Shown here in pieces: positions 51,988 through 61,080 of a stretch of DNA of 64,000 nucleotides. The position numbers were made by a program, and so were the translations under genes. Source of the DNA: JAGNKE01 sp964583335. Its GTDB lineage: Bacteria > Pseudomonadota > Alphaproteobacteria > Micavibrionales > Micavibrionaceae. Position 1 is the first letter of the stretch. Every line of letters begins with the position of its first letter. A model generated the notes under the pieces. The model made no database searches, was not told where the DNA came from, and saw only the letters and a list, made by a program, of their open reading frames with translations. The stretch is taken from positions 496,001 through 560,000 of the forward strand of contig CAZOVG010000001.1 of NCBI GenBank assembly GCA_964583335.1. Direction: 5' to 3'.

Positions 51988-52707
51988 ATGAGTCCTGTTC
52001 CGGGGCATTTCAAGCCGGAGATTTTTTGTGCGCTGGATACGGCGGATGCTGCACAAGCGGTTGCGCTGGCGAGGCAGATCGGGCCGGTTACAGGCGGGAT
52101 CAAGCTGGGGCTTGAATTTTTCAACGCGCAGGGCCCGGAGGGCGTTTTGCGCGTCGTGGAGCGTGCGGGCGATGCTGCGCTTTTTCTTGATCTCAAATTT
52201 CACGATATTCCCAATACGGTTGCGGGGGCGGTGCGGTCGATCTGTTCGCGGATGAGTCCGGCTTATCTCAACGTGCATGCGAGCGGCGGGGCGGAGATGA
52301 TGCGGGCGGCGAAGGCGGCTTGCGCTCCTGCAACGAAGCTTCTGGCTGTCACGATCCTGACCAGTCTTGACGAGGCGGCGATCGCGGCGGCGGGCTACCG
52401 CGCGGGGCTTTCGGAGCGGGTCGAGGGGTTGGCGCTGCTGGCGCAGGAGAGCGGCTTGGACGGGGTGGTCTGTTCGGCGCATGAGATCGAGCGATTACGC
52501 ACGGCTTGCGGACCCGATTTTATTCTCATGGTGCCCGGCATCCGGCCCGTAGGCGCGGCGGCGGGGGACCAGAAACGGGTCATGACCCCGAGGCAGGCCT
52601 TATCGGCGGGGGCGAATCACCTTGTCATCGGGCGGCCGATCACGGGGGCCGCCGATCCGGCGGCGGCGGCGCGGGATATTCTCAGCGATCTGCGCGGCGC
52701 GGCATGA
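51988..52707 (+). CDS. pyrF: Orotidine 5'-phosphate decarboxylase
   Basis: 239 residues from the ATG at 51988; GCGGAG lies at a good distance, and the TTG 15 nt upstream overlaps it. The catalytic Asp-Lys set is in FLDLKFHDIPNT. The phosphate-binding end includes VPGIRP and NHLVIGRPIT. It makes UMP from OMP. Its stop overlaps the trpF start in an ATGA junction. Confidence 0.95.
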   Translation: MSPVPGHFKPEIFCALDTADAAQAVALARQIGPVTGGIKLGLEFFNAQGPEGVLRVVERAGDAALFLDLKFHDIPNTVAGAVRSICSRMSPAYLNVHASGGAEMMRAAKAACAPATKLLAVTILTSLDEAAIAAAGYRAGLSERVEGLALLAQESGLDGVVCSAHEIERLRTACGPDFILMVPGIRPVGAAAGDQKRVMTPRQALSAGANHLVIGRPITGAADPAAAARDILSDLRGAA

Positions 52708-53366
52708 GCGGCGTTAAGGTCAAGATCTGCGGGCTCAAGGATATTGCCGCCATCGATGCCGCGATCGACCACGGGGCGGATTTCATCGGGCTCGTGTTTT
52801 TTCCGGGGTCGCCGCGCCATGTTACGCTCGAGGAGGCCACCGGATTGGCCAGGCATATTAAAAGCCGGAGCGTCGCGAAAAAAGTGATGACCGTCGCGTT
52901 GCTGGTCGATGCTGATGATGCGATGCTTGAACAGGTTCTCGGCGCCGTTTCGCCCGATATGATCCAGCTTCACGGTTCCGAAACGCCGGAGCGCGTGGGC
53001 GCTGTGAAAGAACGCACTAAGATTCCTGTTATCAAGGCCTTAGCGGTTTCTTGTGAGTCTGATTTTAACAGTGTGCAGGCTTATGAGGCGGTCGCGGACT
53101 GGCTGTTGTTCGATGCCAAGCCCGCGCCGGACGGGTTGCCGGGCGGAACAGGAAAAACGTTCGATTGGTCCTTACTTATAGGGCGTCGTTTTTCAAAGCC
53201 TTGGATGCTGTCGGGCGGGCTGACGCCCGAGACTGTCGGGGGCGCGCTTGGTCTGCTTTCGCCAAATGCGGTGGATGTTTCCTCGGGTGTCGAGGCGGCG
53301 CGGGGGGTGAAGGACCCGGCTAAAATCCGCGCTTTTATTGAGGCAGCAAAAGGCTTTAGCGCTTAA
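52704..53366 (+). CDS. trpF: Phosphoribosylanthranilate isomerase
   Basis: 220 residues from the ATG at 52704, which overlaps the pyrF stop; the longer open frame is a pyrF shadow. The TIM-barrel start KVKICGLKD with the catalytic Cys, VFFPGSPRH, the phosphate-binding GGTGKTFDWSLL and LSGGLTPETV, and a final VDVSSGVE define TrpF. It performs the third step of tryptophan synthesis and is followed 88 nt later by trpB. pyrF-trpF-trpB-trpA is a common alphaproteobacterial order. Confidence 0.95.
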   Translation: MSGVKVKICGLKDIAAIDAAIDHGADFIGLVFFPGSPRHVTLEEATGLARHIKSRSVAKKVMTVALLVDADDAMLEQVLGAVSPDMIQLHGSETPERVGAVKERTKIPVIKALAVSCESDFNSVQAYEAVADWLLFDAKPAPDGLPGGTGKTFDWSLLIGRRFSKPWMLSGGLTPETVGGALGLLSPNAVDVSSGVEAARGVKDPAKIRAFIEAAKGFSA

Positions 53367-53454
53367 ACAGCCGTTCCGTCAGGTGTTTCGATACGGCTCG
53401 GTTTTGTCAAAATTTGGTTTTCCTTGACCCCTAAAACAGGCTATAAACCCCGTG

Positions 53455-54678
53455 ATGCAGAGCGAACCCAAAAAGCCCAATTCCTATCGCAGAGGCCCCG
53501 ACGAGCGCGGGCATTTCGGCCCCTATGGCGGGCGTTTCGTCGCCGAGACGCTCATGCCACTGATCCTTGAGGTCGAGAAGGCCTATCTTGAGGCGCGGGA
53601 CGACATCAAGTTCTGGGTCGAGTTCGACAAATATGCCAAGCACTATATCGGCCGCCCTTCGCCGCTTTACCATGCCGAGAAGGCCACGCAGCATTTCGGC
53701 GGGGCGCAGATTTATTTCAAACGCGACGAGCTGAACCATACCGGCGCGCACAAGATCAACCATTGCATCGGGCAGATCCTTGTTGCCAAGCGCATGGGCA
53801 AGACACGCATCATCGCGGAAACCGGAGCGGGGCAGCATGGGGTGGCGACGGCGACCGTCTGTGCCCTCTTTGATTTGCCCTGCACCATTTTCATGGGCGA
53901 GACGGATGTAAAGCGGCAGGCCCCGAATGTCTTCCGCATGAAGCTTTTGGGTGCGGAGGTGCGTTCTGTCACTTCAGGTGCGGGGACACTGAAAGATGCT
54001 ATGAACGAGGCGATGCGTGACTGGGTCAGCAACGTCCATGATACCTATTACCTGATCGGCACCGTCGCGGGGCCACACCCGTTCCCGATGATGGTGCGGG
54101 ATTTCCAGTCGGTCATTGGCAAGGAAGTGCGCGAACAGTTTGCGGACCGCTACGGCGGATTGCCGGATACGTTGGTGGCGTGCATCGGCGGCGGATCGAA
54201 CGCTCTGGGCCTGTTTCATCCGTTTCTTGACGACCCGGACGTGAAGTTGATCGGCGTTGAGGCGGGCGGACATGGCGTTGCAAGCGGAGAGCATGCCGCG
54301 AGTCTGACGGGCGGAACGCCGGGCATTTTGCACGGGATGAGCAGTTATTTTCTGCAGGACGAGAACGGACAGATTCAGGACGCGCATTCGATTTCGGCGG
54401 GGCTGGATTATCCCGGCATCGGGCCAGAGCACGCGTGGCTTTTCGATCACAAGCGTGTCGAATATGTTTCGGTTACGGATGAGGAGGCTTTGGCGGCGTT
54501 TCAACTCTGCGCGAAGCTGGAGGGGATCATTCCCGCGCTTGAGCCCGCGCATGCGTTCGCGCATGTCGCGAAGATCGCTCCTACGCTGCCCGCCGACCAT
54601 CATCTGGTCATGAATCTCTGCGGGCGCGGCGACAAGGACATCTTTACCGTTGCCGATAAGCTTGGGGTCAAGTTATGA
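53455..54678 (+). CDS. trpB: Tryptophan synthase beta subunit
   Basis: 407 residues from the ATG at 53455 (GTG one codon earlier). The PLP Lys is in HTGAHKIN near 90-97, the phosphate-binding loop is GGGSNA and the AETGAGQHGVA segment is present. It condenses indole with serine. The following gene starts inside its stop codon, so expression is coupled. trpA, its normal partner, is one gene further on. Confidence 0.96.
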   Translation: MQSEPKKPNSYRRGPDERGHFGPYGGRFVAETLMPLILEVEKAYLEARDDIKFWVEFDKYAKHYIGRPSPLYHAEKATQHFGGAQIYFKRDELNHTGAHKINHCIGQILVAKRMGKTRIIAETGAGQHGVATATVCALFDLPCTIFMGETDVKRQAPNVFRMKLLGAEVRSVTSGAGTLKDAMNEAMRDWVSNVHDTYYLIGTVAGPHPFPMMVRDFQSVIGKEVREQFADRYGGLPDTLVACIGGGSNALGLFHPFLDDPDVKLIGVEAGGHGVASGEHAASLTGGTPGILHGMSSYFLQDENGQIQDAHSISAGLDYPGIGPEHAWLFDHKRVEYVSVTDEEALAAFQLCAKLEGIIPALEPAHAFAHVAKIAPTLPADHHLVMNLCGRGDKDIFTVADKLGVKL

Positions 54679-55181
54679 GCGTTCAAGCGGCTCTGCAGTA
54701 TGAAGTTAAAGCAGGACTTGAACCTGTCGAGGCGTTTACAGTGCGCGGGATCAGCGCCGTGATCGACAATCAGGACGACCGCGCGGCGGAACAAATCAAT
54801 ACCCTCTGGCAATCGTTTTTCGAACAGCAGGTGGCGCAGAGAATTCCCGAGCGGGCGAGCGATGTGATCTATGCGGTTTATTCGGATTACGAGGGCGATC
54901 ATACGAAACCTTACCGCCTGACGATCGGTTATGCTGCGCCTTCTGAAGCTGCATCCGCGCTTACGATGCTGCATGCCGTGCAGGTTGGTGCAGGGGACTA
55001 TGCGAGCCTGTCGGCGCGCGGGGAGCAGCCCAAGGCCCTCATTGAAACGTGGGTGGCCGTGTGGGAGAGCGATCTCGATCGCGCATTCAAGACGGATTTT
55101 GAAGTCTACGGGCCCCGCTTTTTCGAAGAGGGCGTTCACGAGGTTCTGGTTTATATCGGATTGAAGGAGCCCCTCGCATGA
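54675..55181 (+). CDS. GyrI/Cass2-like effector-binding protein embedded in the trp operon
   Basis: 168 residues. The pattern TLWQSFFEQ, YAVYSDYEGDHTKPYRLTIG, a VGAGDYASLSARG turn and FKTDFEVYGPRF followed by a VLVYIGLK strand matches the GyrI-like and Cass2 effector-binding domain that binds small ligands or cationic molecules. There is no DNA-binding domain attached. It overlaps trpB (ATGA at 54675) and trpA (ATGA at 55178), so it is translated as part of the operon. A role as a ligand sensor or binding protein for a trp intermediate is possible, but this is inference. Confidence 0.8.
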   Translation: MSVQAALQYEVKAGLEPVEAFTVRGISAVIDNQDDRAAEQINTLWQSFFEQQVAQRIPERASDVIYAVYSDYEGDHTKPYRLTIGYAAPSEAASALTMLHAVQVGAGDYASLSARGEQPKALIETWVAVWESDLDRAFKTDFEVYGPRFFEEGVHEVLVYIGLKEPLA

Positions 55182-55996
55182 AACGTCTGGCCAAGACATT
55201 CGAATCGCTGCGTTCGCAAAAGCGCAAGGCTCTTATTACCTTTATCATGGGCGGCGATCCCGATGCCGAGACGAGCCTTTCGATTTTGAAGGCTCTGCCG
55301 TCTTGCGGGGCGGATATTATCGAGATCGGTATGCCGTTCTCTGATCCGATGGCGGACGGGCCGGTCATTCAGCTGGCTGGGGAGCGTGCGCTTGCCGGCG
55401 GTTGCACGATTGCAAAAATCTTTGAAATGGTCGTGGCGTTTCGAAAAGAAAATACTGATACGCCGATCGTTTTGATGGGTTACGCCAATCCGGTTTATCG
55501 TTATGGGGTCGACAAGTTTGCCCATGATTGCGCGGATTTCGGTGTAGACGGTGTAATCGTCGTCGATCTTCCGCCCGAGGAAGACCAGTTGGTGCGCGAG
55601 GCCTTGGGCAATCAATTCGTCGATATGATCCGACTGATCGCGCCGACCACAGACGAGGCGCGTTTAAAGCTGATTCTCGATGGTGCTTCGGGCTTTCTTT
55701 ATTATGTTTCTATTGCCGGGATCACCGGGGCCGCCAAGGCAAACCTGGATAGTGTTCGCGCTCACGCCGCGCAGATTCGCGAGAAGACGGATTTGCCGTT
55801 GGCGGTTGGATTCGGGATCAAGACGCCAAACGATGCACAGGAAATGTCGGCGTTCGGCGATGCGGTTGTGGTCGGTTCATCGATTGTTGAAAAAATCGCG
55901 CAATTAAGCGGAAAATCGGATAAGTTGGGTCAGGATGCGCCTGAAATGGCCGCTATCCTGAACCATATCCGCGCCCTTTCCGGCGCTCTGAAGGCT
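55178..55996 (+). CDS. trpA: Tryptophan synthase alpha subunit
   Basis: About 275 residues, ending at 56005. The substrate-binding start FIMGGDPD, the catalytic Glu in DIIEIGMPFSDPMADGPVIQ, the catalytic Asp in GVDGVIVVDLPPEE, and the phosphate loop GFGIKTPNDA with VVGSSIVEKI are present. It splits indole-3-glycerol phosphate and passes indole to TrpB. AAGGAG stands upstream of the ATG at 55178. accD lies 76 nt downstream. The coordinates here cover the body up to the final residues; the stop codon is at 56003-56005. Confidence 0.95.
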
Positions 55997-56081
55997 TCTG
56001 CGTGAGCTTGACGTATCCCATGTTTTTTGTGAACCCTGTGTCTCATCACGTGAATTTAATTATGCAAAGGCTGGACGAAAT

Positions 56082-57230
56082 ATGAACTGGCTGACCAATT
56101 TCATACCTCCGCGGATCCGTTCGATCGTTGGCGAGCAGAAGGAAGTCCCCGATAATTTCTGGGCCAAATGCCCTTCGTGCGAGAAGATGCTGTTCCATAC
56201 GGACCTCAGCGCCAACCACAATGTTTGTCATTACTGCAATCATCATCTGCGGCTTCCGGTCAAGGAGCGTCTGGCGATGTTGTTCGATGGCGGAAAGTAT
56301 GAGGTTCTTGAGACGCCTAAGGTGGAGCTCGATCCGCTCAAGTTCAAGGATAAGGAGCGCTATATCGACAGAATGAAGCGCTCTCAGGCCAAGACCGGCT
56401 TGCGGGACGCGATCACGTTGGCCAAGGGTCAGATTTGCGGTTTGGATGCCGTGATCGCCGCGTTCAATTTCAGCTTTATGGGCGGCTCGATGGGCATGGC
56501 CGTGGGCGAGGGGATCGTCAAGGCGGCGCAAGAAGCGGTCAAAACCAAGTCAGCCTTTATCGTTATCCCGGCCTCCGGCGGGGCACGGATGCAGGAGGGG
56601 ATGCTCTCCCTGATCCAGATGCCGCGGACTATGGTCGCCGTTGAGATGGTCAAGGACGCCAAGCTTCCTTACATCGTCGTACTGACCGATCCGACGACGG
56701 GCGGGGTTAGCGCCTCATTTGCCATGGTGGGTGACGTTCATATCGCCGAGCCGGGTGCGCAGATCGGTTTCGCCGGACCGAATGTCATCAAGGAGACGGT
56801 GCGGGAGAAACTGCCCGAAGGGTTCCAGACGGCCGAGCATCTGCTCAAGCACGGGATGGTCGATATGATCGTGCCGCGCAAGGAAATGAAAAACACACTC
56901 GGCGCTTTGATCGGAATTTTGCTGCAAAAACCCTATACGAAAGATCCGAAAAAGAACGGTCGCAGTGACAACGAGCATAGCGAAGGCGGAAGTCCGCAAG
57001 GCACGGACAGCTCGGGCGCAGGATCGAAGGCCGCAGCAAAAGGTCAGGCTAACGACAACGAGCGGGCGGCCGCGCGCAGAGCTTTGGAGCAGGTGCGAAT
57101 CGCGCATGCGGCGGTCAAAAAGCTTGGTCGTAATACGGGGCCACAAACAGACATTCTGCAGGCCAATGACGATCAGGAGCTTTCGGATTCCGCACAGATG
57201 CCGGTCAGCGGGAGCGCCGCCGGAGACTAG
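56082..57230 (+). CDS. accD: Acetyl-CoA carboxylase carboxyltransferase beta subunit with C-terminal extension
   Basis: 382 residues. The zinc ribbon CPSCEKM...CHYCNHH lies at about 27-49, followed by the crotonase-like carboxyltransferase core with SFMGGSMGMAVGEG, SGGARMQEGMLSL and GGVSASFAMVGD. The core ends near residue 288. The last 95 residues are hydrophilic and low in complexity, rich in Ser, Gly, Asp and Gln, with a basic helix RAAARRALEQVRIAHAAVKK. AccD forms the transferase with AccA for malonyl-CoA. The trpA-accD-folC order is known from Rhizobiales and relatives. Confidence 0.95.
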   Translation: MNWLTNFIPPRIRSIVGEQKEVPDNFWAKCPSCEKMLFHTDLSANHNVCHYCNHHLRLPVKERLAMLFDGGKYEVLETPKVELDPLKFKDKERYIDRMKRSQAKTGLRDAITLAKGQICGLDAVIAAFNFSFMGGSMGMAVGEGIVKAAQEAVKTKSAFIVIPASGGARMQEGMLSLIQMPRTMVAVEMVKDAKLPYIVVLTDPTTGGVSASFAMVGDVHIAEPGAQIGFAGPNVIKETVREKLPEGFQTAEHLLKHGMVDMIVPRKEMKNTLGALIGILLQKPYTKDPKKNGRSDNEHSEGGSPQGTDSSGAGSKAAAKGQANDNERAAARRALEQVRIAHAAVKKLGRNTGPQTDILQANDDQELSDSAQMPVSGSAAGD

Positions 57231-57245
57231 CCGGACATTAACGGC

Positions 57246-58607
57246 ATGCACGTTTCCGATCTCCGACACACCAATCCGACCCTCCGTGAAAAGCTTGAAC
57301 GGCTTTATGCTTTGCGAACGCGTTCACGCGTGAACTGGGACGCACAGGGTTACAGAACATTGCTGCACAATATGGGTGATCCGCATTTGCGGTTGCCTCC
57401 CGTGATTCATATTGCAGGAACCAACGGCAAGGGCTCGATCGTCGCGTTCCTTCGAGCCATTCTGGAGGCACAGGGATATCGCGTTCATGCCTATACGTCG
57501 CCGCATTTGCAGCGGGTGAACGAGCGGATCGTTCTGGCGGGGGAAGAGATTTCGGATGCGCAGCTCGAAGGGCTGATCGACGAGGTTCAAGCGCAGCATA
57601 AATTAGAGGATCTTTCCTTTTTCGAGATTACGACCGCGATTGCCTTTAAGGCGTTCGCGGAAACGCCCGCCGACATTCTGCTGCTTGAGGTCGGCATGGG
57701 CGGGCGGCTGGATTGCACGAACGTGATCGAGGCGCCTCTGGTCAGCGTCATCAGCCGGATTTCGCGCGACCATACGGAATTTCTGGGCGAGGATATCGCG
57801 CAGATCGCACGTGAGAAGGCCGGAATCATCAAGCCGGGACGGCCCTGCGTTCTCAGCGCGCAGGCGGAGGGCGCGGACGGCGATGCGGTTTTAGGTGCCG
57901 TGGCCGAGACTGCGGGTGCTTTGAGCGCCCCGCTTTATGTTTTCGGGCGTGATTGGCGCAGCCATGCGTCAAAGGACGGAATAATTTTCGAGCATGGCGC
58001 TGAGCGTTTATATCTGCCCGCGCCCGGGCTTTGCGGGGCGCATCAGATGATCAATGCGGGGGCTGCGATCATGGCGCTGCGGCTTGTTTCGGACGCTCTC
58101 GTCGTTTCGGGGGAGTCGATCTCGCTTGGCTTGCGGAATGTCCGCTGGAACGGGCGACTTCAGAGGTTTGAAGGCCGCGCGTTCGGGTTGGGCGAGCATA
58201 CGCAAGTATGGCTCGACAGCGGGCATAACGACAGCGCGGGCGAGGTGCTGGCGCAGATGATTCGCGGATGGGCCGCCGATGACCCGAAGCCGGTCCGGCT
58301 GGTTCTGGGCATGCTGGCGCACAAGGACGTGCGGGGATTTCTGGCACCGTTGGCGAGGCTTGTGGACGGTATTTACCTCACGCCGATTCAGGGCGAGCCG
58401 CAAGGCCTTACGCCCGCGCGGTTGCGGGCGGCTGCGGGCGACCTGACGGGATCATGCGCGGTTCAGGCTTACGGTTCACTGCCGGAGGCGCTTGAAGCGG
58501 CGAATTCTGCCGGGCCTTGCCGCCTTCTGGTCGCCGGGTCGGTCTATCTTGCCGGTGATTTTTTAAGGCTTTCCGATGAGCGTGCGGGGGCGGGATGCGG
58601 AGTTTGA
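57246..58607 (+). CDS. folC: Bifunctional folylpolyglutamate/dihydrofolate synthase FolC
   Basis: 453 residues, Mur-ligase fold. The P-loop is GTNGKGS near 59-65, then TSPHLQRVNERI and the EVGMGGRLDCTNV metal/ATP segment near 157-169. The DSGHN motif in WLDSGHNDSA marks the C-terminal domain. It adds glutamate to folates. It starts 15 nt after accD. FolE is at 40.7 kb. Confidence 0.95.
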   Translation: MHVSDLRHTNPTLREKLERLYALRTRSRVNWDAQGYRTLLHNMGDPHLRLPPVIHIAGTNGKGSIVAFLRAILEAQGYRVHAYTSPHLQRVNERIVLAGEEISDAQLEGLIDEVQAQHKLEDLSFFEITTAIAFKAFAETPADILLLEVGMGGRLDCTNVIEAPLVSVISRISRDHTEFLGEDIAQIAREKAGIIKPGRPCVLSAQAEGADGDAVLGAVAETAGALSAPLYVFGRDWRSHASKDGIIFEHGAERLYLPAPGLCGAHQMINAGAAIMALRLVSDALVVSGESISLGLRNVRWNGRLQRFEGRAFGLGEHTQVWLDSGHNDSAGEVLAQMIRGWAADDPKPVRLVLGMLAHKDVRGFLAPLARLVDGIYLTPIQGEPQGLTPARLRAAAGDLTGSCAVQAYGSLPEALEAANSAGPCRLLVAGSVYLAGDFLRLSDERAGAGCGV

Positions 58608-58682
58608 GTTTTCTATCGTCCCGGGGCATGCTATCATACCGTAGTCATTGGAAAATCCGGAGCAAGTGGGGGAGCTTTGAGC

Positions 58683-59381
58683 ATGAGTAAAATTATCCTC
58701 GTCGATGATGACCGGAATATCACCGCGTCTTTGTCGATGGTTTTAGAAGCCGAGGGATTTTCGGTTGAAACCTATAGTGACGGGGAGTCCGGGCTAGACG
58801 CTATCAAGCGGGTCAATCCCGACCTTGTGGTTCTGGATATCAAAATGCCGCGCATGGACGGTATGGAGGTTCTCAAAAAAGTTCGGGAAAATTCAGAAAT
58901 TCCCGTGATTTTTTTAACATCCAAAGACGATGAGATCGACCAGCTTCTGGGCCTTCGGATGGGGGCCGACGATTATATTACCAAGCCGTTTTCGCAGCGT
59001 CTTCTGATCGAACGTATCCGGGTTTTGCTGCGGCGTCAGGATCTCAAGAATGAACCGCAGAAGGCCTCTGCCCAGCAGAACATTCTTTACGGGGACATCG
59101 AGTTGGACGAGGCGCGGCATTTGTGCACATGGCGCGGGGAGCCCGTTAACCTGACCGTTACGGAATTTCTTCTGGTCAAGGCGCTGGTGACTCGCCCCGG
59201 GCATGTGCGGACCCGTGACCAGTTGATTGATATGGCATATGGTGAGAATATCTATGTCGATGATCGGACTGTGGACTCTCATATCAAGCGGATTCGCAAC
59301 AAGTTTAAAAAAGTAGACGATAACTTTGACCAAATCGAAACTCTCTACGGAGTCGGATACAAAATCAAAGAGCAGCAGTGA
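58683..59381 (+). CDS. chvI: Response regulator ChvI
   Basis: 232 residues from the ATG at 58683; GGAG lies 8 nt before it, and the TTG two codons upstream lies too close to the site. The receiver domain has VDDDRN, phospho-Asp in VVLDIKMPRMDG, and KPF. The C-terminal OmpR-type winged helix has TEFLLVKALVTRPGHVRTRDQLID and DRTVDSHIKRIRNKF. ChvI controls envelope and acid-stress genes in Rhizobiales. It is followed by the kinase chvG. Confidence 0.94.
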   Translation: MSKIILVDDDRNITASLSMVLEAEGFSVETYSDGESGLDAIKRVNPDLVVLDIKMPRMDGMEVLKKVRENSEIPVIFLTSKDDEIDQLLGLRMGADDYITKPFSQRLLIERIRVLLRRQDLKNEPQKASAQQNILYGDIELDEARHLCTWRGEPVNLTVTEFLLVKALVTRPGHVRTRDQLIDMAYGENIYVDDRTVDSHIKRIRNKFKKVDDNFDQIETLYGVGYKIKEQQ

Positions 59382-61080
59382 GCGCTGGCTGCGGATTGGC
59401 TTGCGCAATGGCGAGTTCGACCAGCTTTTCGATCTGTATTGGGGCGGGACGCAGGGCCGGATTACCGGCCTGACCCTGAGGATTATTGCAGTCAACGCCA
59501 TCGCGCTGCTCAGCCTGATGCTGGGCGTTCTTTATCTGGGGGATTATCAGAGCCGCCTGATTCAGACCAAGCTTGAGACCTTCGAGACCGAAATCTTTCT
59601 TGTGACCGCCGCCGTGTCCGAGGCCAGCCGTGTTGACGATTCCGGGCCTGGTGCAGAGCTTGCGGTTGAGAATGTCCGCCGGATTGTTGGTTTATTTGGC
59701 GCTACTCTGAACAAGCGTATTCGTGTTTTTGATAAATCAGGCCAACTTGTTGCAGACTCGCAAAGTCTCATTGCGGAGCGCAATATTGATCCCATCTTTG
59801 TTGTCCAGAGAGAGGAAGAGCATACGTGGGAAAGCATCCAAATGCTCAAGCAGATGGGCGCTTTTTTTCTGTCCTTCCTGCCGGAGCAGGATGCCTTGCC
59901 GGAATATCGGGAGAGCAACTCCCAATCTGCTCAAGACTATGAAGATGTCCTTGATGCCATGAAGAGCAAAGTCAGTATTTCCGCTTGGCGAGATCGTGAA
60001 AACGCCATCATGCTGACCGCCGCCATGCCGATCAAGTACAACAACCAAATTGCCGGGGTTGCGTATCTTGTCAGCGAGGGGCGGGATATCCGCAAGGCGC
60101 TTGGCGACGCATGGTTCGACATTCTCAAGGTTTTCCTGTCTGTTTTACTCTTTACGATCGCTCTTTCCATCTATCTTTCGGGGGTGATCGCGCGACCCCT
60201 GCGAAAGCTGGCGGACGCGGCGGACAAGGTGCGGCGGGGCAAGTTGCGCGGCGACGAGATCCCCGACATGAGCGGGCGCAAGGACGAGATCGGCGAGCTT
60301 TCGATTGCGCTGAGCGACATGACCAACGCCTTATTGGAGCGCATGGACGCGATGGAGAGCTTCGCGGCTGACGTTTCGCACGAGATCAAGAATCCCCTGA
60401 CTTCGCTCAAGAGCGCAATCGAGAGCGTTTCGGTCGTCAAAAAGAAGGAGGATCAGGACAAGCTGCTCGCGATTATTTTGCACGATATCGCGCGGCTGGA
60501 CCGGCTGATTTCCGATATTTCCGGCGCATCGCGGCTTGAGGCCGAACTGTCGCGAGAGTCATTCGAGACGCTGAGCGTGCGGGCTCTGCTGCGCAAGCTG
60601 CTCGATATTTACAAGAATCCTCTGGACCGCAGCAAAAACAGGGTCGATCCCGATACGGCGATCAAGGACGGCGTGATGATCATGCTGGATTATCCGCATG
60701 AGGAAGATATTCTGATCCAAGGGAATGAGGGGCGGCTGGGGCAGGTGTTTCATAACATCATCTCAAACGCTCTGACCTTCACCCCGGTCAAGAGCATCAT
60801 CCGAATCAAGGTCGAGAAGCGGCAAAAGCGCGTGACGATCAGTTTCGAGGACGAGGGGCCGGGCATTCCCGAGAACAACCTCAAGACCGTGTTCGACCGT
60901 TTTTATTCCGAGCGGCCGCAAGAGCAGTACGGCAAGCATTCCGGGCTTGGGCTTTCGATCTGCAAGCAGATCATCGAGGCGCATAACGGCATGATCTATG
61001 CCGAGAACGTCAAGAGCCGCCAGGGCAAGATCACGGGGGCGCGGTTCGTGATCGTGCTCAACATCGCGGAGACGCCATGA
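59326..61080 (+). CDS. chvG: Sensor histidine kinase ChvG
   Basis: 584 residues if it begins at TTG 59326, which overlaps chvI by 56 nt. No Met occurs before the first membrane helix, so TTG 59401 is another possible start and the true N-terminus is open. Helices at about 48-68 and 262-286 flank a periplasmic domain. A HAMP domain follows, then the His box FAADVSHEIKNPLTSL and an ATPase domain with HNIISNALTF, DEGPGIP and GLGLSICKQIIEAH. ChvG responds to envelope or acid stress. rapZ overlaps its stop by 4 nt. Confidence 0.93.
   Translation: MTKSKLSTESDTKSKSSSERWLRIGLRNGEFDQLFDLYWGGTQGRITGLTLRIIAVNAIALLSLMLGVLYLGDYQSRLIQTKLETFETEIFLVTAAVSEASRVDDSGPGAELAVENVRRIVGLFGATLNKRIRVFDKSGQLVADSQSLIAERNIDPIFVVQREEEHTWESIQMLKQMGAFFLSFLPEQDALPEYRESNSQSAQDYEDVLDAMKSKVSISAWRDRENAIMLTAAMPIKYNNQIAGVAYLVSEGRDIRKALGDAWFDILKVFLSVLLFTIALSIYLSGVIARPLRKLADAADKVRRGKLRGDEIPDMSGRKDEIGELSIALSDMTNALLERMDAMESFAADVSHEIKNPLTSLKSAIESVSVVKKKEDQDKLLAIILHDIARLDRLISDISGASRLEAELSRESFETLSVRALLRKLLDIYKNPLDRSKNRVDPDTAIKDGVMIMLDYPHEEDILIQGNEGRLGQVFHNIISNALTFTPVKSIIRIKVEKRQKRVTISFEDEGPGIPENNLKTVFDRFYSERPQEQYGKHSGLGLSICKQIIEAHNGMIYAENVKSRQGKITGARFVIVLNIAETP

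Noticed and set aside
53368..53405. Hairpin AGCCGT/ACGGCT after trpF as a terminator or trp attenuator
   Set aside because: The stem has 6 bp and an 18-nt loop with only a weak T run after it, and no Trp-rich leader peptide was seen.
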